This document shows positions 35,501-43,500 of a stretch of DNA of 64,000 bases, piece by piece (within the stretch, counting starts at the first letter, position 1; each line of letters opens with the position of its first letter). The notes below the pieces were generated by a model that saw nothing but the letters and a program-made list of their open reading frames with translations, was not told where the DNA came from and searched no databases. Source of the stretch: an uncultured Clostridia bacterium (GTDB lineage: Bacteria > Bacillota > Clostridia > TANB77 > CAG-508); NCBI GenBank assembly GCA_934182605.1, contig CAKPRQ010000005.1, forward strand, positions 1 through 64,000, given 5' to 3'. Made by a program: the position numbers and the translations under genes.

Positions 35501-35637
35501 GTGTATGCAATATTGTCTCCACTTGCTCCTATTCCTACAAATATAGCTACACCCAACAGTGCCATTAATATTATTGAAATAAATCTTCTATATGTTCTCT
35601 TTATTTCTCTAAGTGAATCTTTTATTAAGGTTCTCAT
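32521..35637 (-). CDS. FtsX-type ABC exporter permease with long extracytoplasmic coiled coil
   Basis: About 1038 residues. A first membrane helix (about 19-41) is followed by a MacB-like periplasmic-type domain, a coiled coil of about 220 residues rich in Glu, Lys, Gln and Ala (roughly 255-480), then two FtsX cores, each with three or four helices (about 505-620 and 925-1035), and a second outer domain between them. FtsX/MacB permeases do not simply translocate solutes; they couple ATP hydrolysis to work outside the membrane, such as export of peptides or lipoproteins. GGGGTGAT eight bases before ATG 35637 fixes the start; an in-frame TTG at 35661 lacks a site. The ATPase partner is next upstream, 69 bases away. 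Confidence 0.88.
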   Translation of the reverse strand: MRTLIKDSLREIKRTYRRFISIILMALLGVAIFVGIGASGDNIAYTVGEYFKKYDIYDLKLSSTLGLTDEDVEAIKKVDGVTNVVGTYEKDIMLEINDSQYVISAMEYNKSINEVEVLEGAIPSASNEVMIDQKLANEQNIKIGDTLNLIEVLEENEDAILNNTTVKVSGIINTPLYITGERGTSKLGAGKVDYYMYLNSENINSDIYTTIYISSENLNNLLVESKDYREEVESLIANINNISEERKQARYDNLVNDANTEINEAQAKLDEEKQKAEDEISKAEQDIKEAEEEIVKAENEVESNTQKANTEFANAEKQISENEKLYQEKAAEAEKGKLQIKEQLAMLNGNLTQLSTQLTNLKEMYDKTEDETIKQTLNAQIQELEKQKLEVENGINIANNSILQIDEELSNGKTQLEKAKEELQKEKSSTYSTLANARQEIEDAKVELEDGKTELAEQKAETESKIADAQKELDEAKEEVSKIEYPTWYLWDRKEANTGYSVAMQYSEILSTVSKVFPIIFFAVATLMSLNAMTRMVDEERTQIGTLKAIGYSKIQIATKYILYATLATVIGNVLGVFVGFEVLTDIIESLCLETYTNVPIGPIIYDWNLAFIGFVISTICIVGGAIYASYSKLKHVPATLMRPKAPQIGKRILLERIHFIWNKLSFTQKVTFRNMFRYKKRFLMTIIGISGATALTLVGFGVDDSTSELVPLQYGEIYNYQMNVVLEEMSEDEQQKMIEDIQAKEEIESILPVKMQSIKINHNGETKDVQLIVTSESLDGMISLRNPKTKEKYTLDNTGIILTERIANMLELEVGDKIEIEDEDGIKKEVTISHITEHYISHYIYMTSELYEELYETQIKNNVLLVKTIDMDSEQEQNLVENLLANYKISSINLNSDVDNVIVDFDIIVMVIIVVSGILALLVLYNLSNININERIRELATLKVLGFYPKEVDSYVNREMTYLSLIGIAIGLVLGYALTIYILEIAQLELIMFPKIIEPTSYLYASLIVLAFTFIVNITSHFVLKKINMIESLKSVE

Positions 35638-35706
35638 ATTTAATATCACCCCGCTCCCCAATTATTTTTTACATTTCTATTAGATTTTATTAATAGTACT
35701 TATATA

Positions 35707-36408
35707 TTACCATTCTATTTCACTTATTGGTTTTGGATTATTATTTACTTCTACATTTGATACTGTTCCATTTTTGAATGATATTATTTTGTCTGCCATA
35801 GGTGCAATTGCTGTATTATGAGTTATTATTATAACTGTTATTTTCTCTTTCCTACATGTATCTTGTAATAATTGCAATATTTGTTTACCCGTGTTATAAT
35901 CTAAGGCTCCTGTTGGCTCATCACATAATAATAGTTTGGGATTTTTTGCTATTGCTCTTGCTATTGCCACTCTCTGTTGCTCTCCACCTGATAATTGAGA
36001 TGGAAAATTGTTTTTTCTTTCACTTAATCCTACTTTTTCTAATACTTCGTTTGGATTTAATGGGTGTTTTGATATTTGCATTGCTAGTTCTACATTTTCT
36101 TTTGCTGTTAAATTTTGTACTAAATTATAAAATTGAAATACAAATCCTATGTCATCCCTCCTATATTTTACTAATTGTCTTTCTTTAAATTCTTCTATAT
36201 TTTTTCCGTCTACTAACACTTTCCCTGAAGTTACTGTATCCATTCCACCTAATATATTTAATGCTGTTGTTTTTCCAGCTCCACTTGGTCCTACAATTAC
36301 TACAAGTTCTCCCTTATCTATTGAAAATGTCGTATTATTTAATGCATTTATTGTTATTTCTCCCATTTTATATTCTTTATTTACATTTTTAAATTCTATA
36401 TATGCCAT
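35707..36408 (-). CDS. ABC transporter ATPase (LolD/MacB type)
   Basis: 233 residues with Walker A GPSGAGKTT (about 40-48), Q-loop in FVFQFYNLV, signature LSGGEQQRVAIARAIA, Walker B LLLCDEPTGALD and switch His in IITHNTAI. CDEPTGALD is the usual form in the MacB/LolD/FtsE class, which pairs with FtsX-type permeases such as the next gene. AGGAAGG precedes the ATG. The two genes form an operon. Substrate unknown; antimicrobial-peptide resistance or lipoprotein handling are the usual roles. Confidence 0.93.
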   Translation of the reverse strand: MAYIEFKNVNKEYKMGEITINALNNTTFSIDKGELVVIVGPSGAGKTTALNILGGMDTVTSGKVLVDGKNIEEFKERQLVKYRRDDIGFVFQFYNLVQNLTAKENVELAMQISKHPLNPNEVLEKVGLSERKNNFPSQLSGGEQQRVAIARAIAKNPKLLLCDEPTGALDYNTGKQILQLLQDTCRKEKITVIIITHNTAIAPMADKIISFKNGTVSNVEVNNNPKPISEIEW

Positions 36409-36531
36409 TTTCTCACCTTCCTCTTTTATTGTAACATATATTAAAAAAAAAATCTATATATTATAAAATTTCCATGCTAATAAATCGATTCAGACTATTT
36501 TAAAAAGGTATTTTATCCAAAAGAAGTTAAA

Positions 36532-36687
36532 ATGAGTAGACATAAGCTTTCTCAAAGACAAGAGGAATTAGTTTTGAATAATATCAATATTATACGGTAT
36601 GTAATTAAAAAGTGTAATGTTTTTTACAATATTGATAATTATGAAGACATAGTTTCTATAGGTAAAGTGGGGTTAAACAGGACTTAA
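36532..36687 (+). pseudogene. sigma-70 family region-2 fragment
   Basis: A 51-codon frame from ATG 36532 reads SRHKLSQRQEELVLNNINII and then NYEDIVSIGKVGLNRT before TAA. NNINIIRYVIKK and NYEDIVSIGKVGL correspond to regions 2.1-2.2 of sigma factors (usual form ...YEDLIQIGxIGLxKA). The protein stops where region 2.3 should begin, so promoter-melting and -35-binding parts are missing. No good ribosome site precedes it. I read it as a remnant of a sporulation-type sigma gene; a tiny core-binding inhibitor is a less likely alternative. Confidence 0.6.
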
Positions 36688-36965
36688 AATACTATTTTGA
36701 AATTCTCGACACATTTGAGGAGATTTTTTCAGTAGAAATAACAGAAAATTTTTATGCAATTAGCTTCTCTACAAAAAGTATCCCTTTTTTCAAAGAGATT
36801 GCTACAAAAGTTTTGCAAAGTCCTAAATTTAGTGAAAAATTGTGTAAAATCACTCCAATCAAAGGAAGGTGGCTAATTCAAATTTCTAAGGACCTGGAAG
36901 CTTTTTATATTCTTGCTAACATCATGCAAGAAATTGATACCTTTAACAAGGTCCCTCAATCTTAA
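36666..36965 (+). pseudogene. remnant ORF without a start codon
   Basis: A frame open from 36666 to TAA at 36963-36965 encodes about 99 residues, with DLKYYFEILDTFEEIFSVEI, then SFSTKSIPFFKEIATKVLQS and FYILANIMQEIDTF. It looks like genuine coding sequence but has no start codon or ribosome site and overlaps the end of the sigma fragment in another frame. It is probably the 3' end of a gene joined to the sigma fragment by a deletion. No family is recognised. Confidence 0.45.
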
Positions 36966-37012
36966 CTAAATATAAGATACTTACTACCCATAAACTCCAA
37001 ACACAAAATACC

Positions 37013-37046
37013 AACCATTGCTACTATATTAGTAGCGATGGTTTTA
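37013..37046 (+). terminator. hairpin terminator after the remnants
   Basis: AACCATTGCTACTA (37013-37026) pairs with TAGTAGCGATGGTT (37030-37043, one G-T) and is followed by TTAAATT. It also faces the converging DUF6512-like gene. Confidence 0.7.
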
Positions 37047-37080
37047 AATTATGTTATATTGGAATTGTACTCATATAATC

Positions 37081-37617
37081 TTACACTATAAATGTTCCAT
37101 AAGCTCCTGTTACACTATCCTTAAATCCCCCGATTTCTGGTGGATAAAATGTGAATATTACAAAACACAATAATAATATAATTAAAATAATTAATGAAAT
37201 TTTGTCATTACATGCGATACCATTTTTAATTATTTTATAAGCATGAAATTGACCTAAAATAACAGCTACAAAAAAACTACCAATATCTAAAATAGTAAAA
37301 TTAGTCCCAATTATTCCTGTATATGTATAAAAGAAAATTACTATAAATGACATAGCTAATAAAATGCCTTGGGTCTTAGCACATAAATAATTTTTAAAAT
37401 CTTTTGAGAAAACAAAATGTCCAATAATTGTCGTTATTAACATAGGGAAAAAAACTAATTTTAAATGCTCCCATGTGCTCTCATTAACTGCACTAAAAGT
37501 ACCTACAAAATAATTATTATTAGACCATTCATAAGTAAAATGTAAAATTACCCCTAATATAATTATAAAAATGGTACTTAATATTTCAAATTTTAAGATA
37601 GAATCTTTTTTAATCAT
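37081..37617 (-). CDS. DUF6512-like membrane protein
   Basis: 178 residues with five predicted membrane helices. The loop after the first helix reads HFTYEWSNNNYFVGTFSAVN followed by ESTWEHLKLVFFP, a conserved pattern that I associate with DUF6512 proteins of Firmicutes. Later come GHFVFSKDF, FILGQFHAY-like and TFYPPEIGGFKD. AAGGAGG precedes the ATG. It is a single-gene unit with no informative neighbours; the function of the family is not known to me. Confidence 0.65.
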   Translation of the reverse strand: MIKKDSILKFEILSTIFIIILGVILHFTYEWSNNNYFVGTFSAVNESTWEHLKLVFFPMLITTIIGHFVFSKDFKNYLCAKTQGILLAMSFIVIFFYTYTGIIGTNFTILDIGSFFVAVILGQFHAYKIIKNGIACNDKISLIILIILLLCFVIFTFYPPEIGGFKDSVTGAYGTFIV

Positions 37618-37792
37618 ATAAAATATCCTCCTTTATAATTATATATGTAAAAATTTACTATGTGTTCTTTTATTAAACTTTATACTTCCGATTACACTTA
37701 CACTATTTATCCAAGTTAGAATAGTAAGTAGATACAAGATACGCGGAAATTTAATATAATTTTTATTCTATTATTGTAAATTAAATATTTAT

Positions 37793-37818
37793 TTGTTATA
37801 ATAATTTTATTATAACAA
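37793..37818. promoter_or_regulatory. perfect 11-bp inverted repeat upstream of the NUDIX gene
   Basis: TTGTTATAATA (37793-37803) pairs with TATTATAACAA (37808-37818) around four bases. TATAAT lies inside the left arm, so it may be an operator over a promoter. The rest of 37618-37923 is A/T-rich with no gene. Confidence 0.4.
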
Positions 37819-37923
37819 TTAGTTTATATAAATAATTGTGGTATTAATTTTATTAATATAAATTAAGATAAATGGGGATATCGAAAGATAATCTAGTCAT
37901 TTATGGAGATAGGAGTGAAATTT

Positions 37924-38376
37924 ATGATTGTAAAAAAAGCTGGTACTATTTTATTAAATTTAGAAAACAAACAAATTGGTATAGTTTATCGTAAAGATAG
38001 AAATGATTATTCTTTTCCCAAAGGACATTTAGAAAATAATGAGAATTTGCTAGAATGTGCTGTTAGAGAAACAGAAGAAGAAACCTTAAGGGCAAACCAC
38101 TTACTTATTAATAAAGAAATAGATATTTTGAAATATACTACATCATTAAACGAAAATGTAGAAGTATATATGTATATTTCAGTAGACGATGGTCCTACAA
38201 ATAAGAATATTCCTATAAAAGATCAAGAGATTTTACAATGGACTAATTTAGCTAATGTTGAAAACCTTTTATCTTATGATAATCTAAAAGAATTTTGGAT
38301 GGAAATAAAAGAAACTATAAACGATATTCTTGAGAGTAATGGCATTTTATCTCCAGCTATTTTTACAGATGCTTAG
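37924..38376 (+). CDS. NUDIX hydrolase
   Basis: 150 residues with a Nudix box GHLENNENLLECAVRETEEE (Gly-x5-Glu-x7-Arg-Glu-x2-Glu-Glu) that keeps all metal-binding Glu residues; the last Gly is Thr. SFPKGHLE just before it is usual. It hydrolyses a nucleoside diphosphate linked to another group; substrate not identifiable. AGGAGTG before ATG 37924 is decisive; an in-frame ATG at 37903 has none. The stop codon overlaps the start of the broken NUDIX copy. Confidence 0.9.
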   Translation: MIVKKAGTILLNLENKQIGIVYRKDRNDYSFPKGHLENNENLLECAVRETEEETLRANHLLINKEIDILKYTTSLNENVEVYMYISVDDGPTNKNIPIKDQEILQWTNLANVENLLSYDNLKEFWMEIKETINDILESNGILSPAIFTDA

Positions 38377-38681
38377 GTGGTGGCATTGATTTTTTAGAAA
38401 AAAGTTGTGATGCTTTGAAAAGAGAATTTAAATAGGAAATTTCAGCAAATATAATTATAAAAGATTTTCTTGGAATATCAGAAAATATTTTTACATATAA
38501 AGGAAAAAATGCACATGAATTAACATTATTTTATTCTATAGAAATCCCAGATGAATACTATAAAGATGAGTATAAAATACTCGACGAAGACAATAATATT
38601 AAGGCTAAGTGGATTAATATTAATGAATTTAAAAATAGAAGTAAAATCTTATACCCTGAAGAAGTATTTAAGTATCTTTAA
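38376..38681 (+). pseudogene. second NUDIX gene, 5'-truncated and with a stop in the Nudix box
   Basis: In the frame starting at 38376 the translation reads GGGIDFLEKSCDALKREFK, then TAG, then EISANIIIKDFLGISENIF and on to WININEF and EEVFKYL before TAA. GGGI...REFK*E is a Nudix box in which the first of the paired Glu codons (GAA or GAG) has become TAG. The N-terminal beta strands are missing: the copy begins directly at the stop codon of the intact NUDIX gene. It is not a duplicate of that gene, since the residues differ. Both truncation and the nonsense codon make it non-functional. Confidence 0.75.
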
Positions 38682-38692
38682 TACTTCTTCAG
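38656..38692 (+). terminator. hairpin terminator after the NUDIX pair
   Basis: CTGAAGAAGTATT (38656-38668) pairs perfectly with AATACTTCTTCAG (38680-38692). The following TTTAAACTTTT is a weak T-run. The left arm lies in the end of the pseudogene. Confidence 0.65.
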
Positions 38693-38749
38693 TTTAAACT
38701 TTTCTAGAGTTTATTTTTATAATTATAAATTTATAATATCTTTATTAAA

Positions 38750-39136
38750 TCATTCAATGTTATATTCCCATAAACTCAAACGTCCTTTAGCCTCAATTGA
38801 CTCTTCAAACACCTCTATATCTGTAACTTGCCACCCATAATTTTCTTGAAATGAACTTTTAGTATAAATTTCACTATTTTCTTTTAACAACATTTCTTTA
38901 AATTCAGGAGACATTTTTATACAATCAACCAATCTAACTTTTCCTAATATCTTTCCTAGTGGAAGATTTTCTGGAAGATATTTTGCTAATCTTTTTATTG
39001 CTTCCTTATCAACACTTTTTCCAGCATGTATCAACAACTCTCCTCTATACTTTGTTTGCCAACTTCTAAATTCATATCTCTTATCCCCTTGCATTATCAA
39101 AGTAGCCCACGGCTGTTTTATTGTTAAAACTTTCAT
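38750..39136 (-). CDS. ASCH-domain protein
   Basis: 128 residues forming a single ASCH domain: MKVLTIKQPWATLIMQGDK, YEFRSW, YRGELLIHAGKS and GKILGKVRLVDCIKM are the characteristic strands of this PUA-like fold. ASCH proteins bind RNA or modified nucleosides; a few are nucleases or amidohydrolases. AAAGGAG precedes the ATG. It starts 16 bases after jetD with no terminator between, so it is very likely the last gene of the Wadjet operon. Confidence 0.85.
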   Translation of the reverse strand: MKVLTIKQPWATLIMQGDKRYEFRSWQTKYRGELLIHAGKSVDKEAIKRLAKYLPENLPLGKILGKVRLVDCIKMSPEFKEMLLKENSEIYTKSSFQENYGWQVTDIEVFEESIEAKGRLSLWEYNIE

Positions 39137-39151
39137 TTTATAACTCCTTTT

Positions 39152-40495
39152 CTACATCAACCACTCACCTATTATTTTCTTTAAATTTCCTATATTTAAT
39201 TCCTCATAAGATGCAAGTTTTTTATCTAAAACTAATTTTACTAATTTTACCAAACCCTCATCTTCTATTTTCTTTAATTTCTTTAATCTAACATTATCTA
39301 ATCTTGTATTTGATAAATTATTTAGATAAGTCTCTTCATCAAATCCTACTAGCTCAATATTATCTTTAAATCTTGTTTTTAATTTATCAGCTATTTGCAT
39401 TCCTTCAGGATCAATATCTCCTGAATAATACAAATGCACATTATTTTCTACTAACTTTTTTAATAATATTATTCCTGCCAGTTTAACCTGTCCATATGTA
39501 CACACAATTGGAATCTTTTTGTATTTTTCATCTTGAATAATATTAGTAAACACTGCTGGATTTTCTACTATTAAACACTTTTTTATACTCGATGTTACAT
39601 TATCAACTTTACTTAAATTATATAATGTTATTTGCCAAGCTTCGTTATTATTATAAAAAGCTCTCCATCCCTCATTTTCTTTATTATTTTTATATCCAAT
39701 CAAGTTTCGAGCTAATACCATATTAGACATTTCGTCTATCATTAAATTATTATTATAATAAATTTCTGCAATTTCTTCTGTACTTTTTATTCTTTTGTTT
39801 TCTTTAATTTGTTCTTCTTTTACTTGTTCTTTATTACTATTAATTCTTTTGTTTATTATTAGAAAATCTAAAAGAAATTGACCTGCTAAATTATTTCTAT
39901 CTAATGAATGTGGGTTACCAGTTATTTTCGCTGAAAAAATTGGCAAGCTTATCTTTTCCTTTGATAAATTTTCTATAGCCTCAATAGCAATTTTTAATTC
40001 ATTTTTTAATCTAATTGAACTTTTATTATATTCTTTTTTTATTTTTGCATACATCTCTGCATTTTCTTGCTTAATTAACTCTATAATTTTTACAGTATTT
40101 TCACTTTTACAATAGCTCTTTATTTCATTTATAAATAACTCAAACTCCTCATTAAATCTTCTTTTTTCTTCTTTATTTGAAATAATTTCATTTGTAAAAT
40201 ATGTTTCTAAAATTTGTTTTATAGTTAATCCAGCAAATCTTGTTTCATCAATTCTTTTCTGAAATTTTTTTAAATTTATTGTTATATTTTTATTTTTACT
40301 ATAATCTTTTTTCATAAATCCAGATATTGCATCTTTTTCAGCTAAACTAGGATTTTCTATAACTATACTTCCGGGTAATTCTCTTTCGAAAGATTTATAC
40401 TTTTGAACCATTTTTTTAAGCATCCTATCATATCCATGATTTTCTTTAAAATAACTTACTGCTTCTTCTAGTAATTTTTCCAATTTTAATATCAT
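39152..40495 (-). CDS. jetD: Wadjet nuclease subunit JetD (TIGR02679-like)
   Basis: 447 residues. The N-terminal two thirds match the DUF3323-like helical part, and the C-terminus holds a Toprim-like catalytic core (DUF2399): the acidic residue in LIVENPAVF, then LYYSGDIDPEGMQIADKL with the paired Asp. In studied Wadjet systems JetD cuts plasmid DNA after JetABC loop extrusion. The ATG start lies only one base after AGGAAGGA, so a TTG four codons later is possible. It follows jetC by 38 bases that contain a hairpin. Confidence 0.88.
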   Translation of the reverse strand: MILKLEKLLEEAVSYFKENHGYDRMLKKMVQKYKSFERELPGSIVIENPSLAEKDAISGFMKKDYSKNKNITINLKKFQKRIDETRFAGLTIKQILETYFTNEIISNKEEKRRFNEEFELFINEIKSYCKSENTVKIIELIKQENAEMYAKIKKEYNKSSIRLKNELKIAIEAIENLSKEKISLPIFSAKITGNPHSLDRNNLAGQFLLDFLIINKRINSNKEQVKEEQIKENKRIKSTEEIAEIYYNNNLMIDEMSNMVLARNLIGYKNNKENEGWRAFYNNNEAWQITLYNLSKVDNVTSSIKKCLIVENPAVFTNIIQDEKYKKIPIVCTYGQVKLAGIILLKKLVENNVHLYYSGDIDPEGMQIADKLKTRFKDNIELVGFDEETYLNNLSNTRLDNVRLKKLKKIEDEGLVKLVKLVLDKKLASYEELNIGNLKKIIGEWLM

Positions 40496-40506
40496 TCCTT
40501 CCTAAA

Positions 40507-40530
40507 GCTGAAATCTAAGTAGATTTCAGC
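40507..40530. repeat. perfect hairpin between jetC and jetD
   Basis: GCTGAAATCTA (40507-40517) pairs exactly with TAGATTTCAGC (40520-40530) around two bases. There is no T-run on the minus strand, so it is more likely an RNA-processing or stability element than a terminator. It could lower JetD levels relative to JetABC. Confidence 0.5.
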
Positions 40531-40533
40531 CAA

Positions 40534-43500
40534 CTAATTTAAAAGTTCTCTTACATGTCCATTCCATAAATATCTAATTACAGAGACAACTTTTATTTTA
40601 GGATCACTTATAAGTTCATTTATTGCTAAACTTGGAATTGTATCATATTCACCCCATAATACTTGTGAATTTATAATATATTCTAAATCAAGTTTTGTTA
40701 AAATCCTAAACATATCACGAATATTACTATCATCTACCCCTGCAAAAGCTTCATCTAAAGATATAATTCTTGGCGTATCTTTTCTTGCTGAGTCATATTT
40801 TGCCACAACAGCTGCAAATAGTGGAATATACATTGCTAAAGCTTTTTCTCCACCACTTAATTTGAAAAAGGCATTATTTGTTAATTCCTTTTTAGTATCA
40901 TTACCTTTTTTATAATTAAACTGAAACTCAAACCAGGTTCTATAATCTAAAACTTCCTTCATTATATTATGGAATGATTTCATTTCCTCTTTTTGTCTTT
41001 GTTCTGCTTTAGCAAATTTACTTCTAAAATGATTTGCAACTTTTGTTACTTCTTCTTGCCTTAAAATTTTTACATCTGAATTTAAAATATCAACTAACTC
41101 TTTTGTATCCACTTCTGTTTCGTCAGTTGCAACTTTTGGTCTCCAATTTAAACTAAATGATAATTTACTTGTTGTGTCTATGCTTTCCATTAAATCATTC
41201 ATAGCCTTTACCCATTGCTTTGCGTGATAAATTCTTTCTCTAATCTTTCTACCTACAGTATTTGTTAAAATCTCTTCAAAAAGAATTCTATCATCCTCTT
41301 CTATTAACATATTAGTTTCAGTAATATTTTCAATTACTTCTTTTTCTAATCTTATTAAATTAACTTTTTGCCCTTTAACATAACATTTTACATCTTTTCT
41401 AGTTCGTCTAGCATATAAAGATAAAAATTGATTTTCATCACTTATACTATCTATATCTATTCTATTTATATCTTCTATTGTCAAATTATAATCTACTAAA
41501 TATTCTGCATTTTCTCTACACTTTATTGAAAGGTTATCCAAATAATGACTAACAGGATATGCATCTTTTTCAAATTTTTGATACTCTTTTAATATTCTAT
41601 TTGCTTCTTTAGTTATTTCTTCATAACTTTCAACTACATATTTTAAATCTAATTCAATTTTAAAATTTTCTTGTAAAATTTTTGATGTTTTACTTAAAAA
41701 TTGAACTTTTTCAGATATTTCTATATTTTTTTGTGTATTATTTTCTATATCTTTTCTTAAACTAACACTTTTATCTCTTAACTCATCTCTTTTTTTAGGT
41801 AGTTCTTGTTTTGCCTTTATACATTCTTCCATCTGTTTCTTTACTTCATATATATCGTCTGTCATAAGTTCTTCATTTGCTTTTATTTTTTTCTCTATTA
41901 CATTATTCTCCAAATTTAATTTATTGATATCATATAGAATATCATCTAATGCCAAAAGATTTTGTTCTAAATTTTCTTTTATTATTTCTATTTTTTGATA
42001 TGTATTTATTAAATTATTATGCATTTTTTCTAACTCATATATTAAATCTTTTATTTCATATACGCATTCAAGGATTTCTTTATATACTTCAACTGTTTTC
42101 TTGAATTTTAATTTATTTGTTTTTTCCTCTAACAAAATCTTTTTATTCTTTATTTCTTCAAATTTTATATATAATTCTTCTTGCTTTGTTTTTATTTCAT
42201 TTTCTATAGATTGTAAATCATTTATAGAAACCCTTAAATTATTATATTTTTCTTCTAAATCATTTTTAGGTATGAAATTTTCTAATTCTAGTTTTAATTT
42301 TTGTTTATCATTTTCAATTTTTGCTAATATCTCATTACTTTTTTCTATCTCTAAAATAATCTCTTCTTTCATTTTTAAAAGTTCTTCTATTTTTTGTTCT
42401 TTATATCTTTTTCTTGTAATTACTCCTATATATTGTGCTACTTTTTTGCTATCTGCTTTTCCTCTTAATAAACCAATTTTATATATACCTTTTTCATCAA
42501 TATAATTTTCATCATTAATATCATCAAGAAAAATTGTTTTTAAAACATTATACACCTCTTCTTTTTTTATTTCATAATTTTCTGGTAAATCAATTTTTAA
42601 AATTTGACTCAAATCGTGTTTAAACTCTTTTGGATTCCCTACTAAATATTTATCAACAAAATTATTATCTATTTCCTGAATTTTATTATGATATTCTTTT
42701 GGTATTATTAACGCATCAAGTAATCCCATGTCCATAAGCGCTGCTTCTATATTATTACGTGTACTTTCATCCACCTCCGGCTTAAATTCAACCGCTTTAT
42801 ATAATGGAATAAAAGGAATTTTCATTTCTTGTAATTTTATTCTATTTTCTACTACTGCTTTTTCTCTAATTGGTTCTGGTTCTTTCTGATTTTTCCATTC
42901 TTCTATTTCTGTTTTTATATCATTTAATTTTTTCTCATTTTCATTTTTCACTTGCTTTTCTTCAATTTCTTTTTCAAGTAATTTGGCATCAATTTTGCTA
43001 TAAGCATTACTTACTTCTATTTTTATATCATCATAACCACTTTTCTCTCCATAATTTCTCACATTTTGTGCAATTTTAATCTTATCTTCTTGAGTAATTT
43101 TTAAAATTACATTTGAAGCTTCCCATTTATACATATCTTCAATAAACTTTCCCTTTTCGTCTTCTAAAGACCTCCTATTTTGTAATACAATATTATCTTG
43201 TTTTATTTTTTTATTCTTTGAAACTTCAAAACTTTTTTCCATATCATCATACATTTTTTCCATTGTAGCAACTTGCTCTATAATTATTTTAGCATCTTCA
43301 ATTCTATCAATATATTTTTTCAAATCATATCTTAAGCTTGAATAATTATATTGTGTATTTATATTCTTTTTTATTTCATCTATTGCAAAAAAATATTCAT
43401 CATAAAAACACTCACTTGCTTTTTCTTCTATTTTAGAGGTAATATTATCAAACTCATTTTTGTATTCATCATATTTACTATTATTCTGTTTTATAGTATT

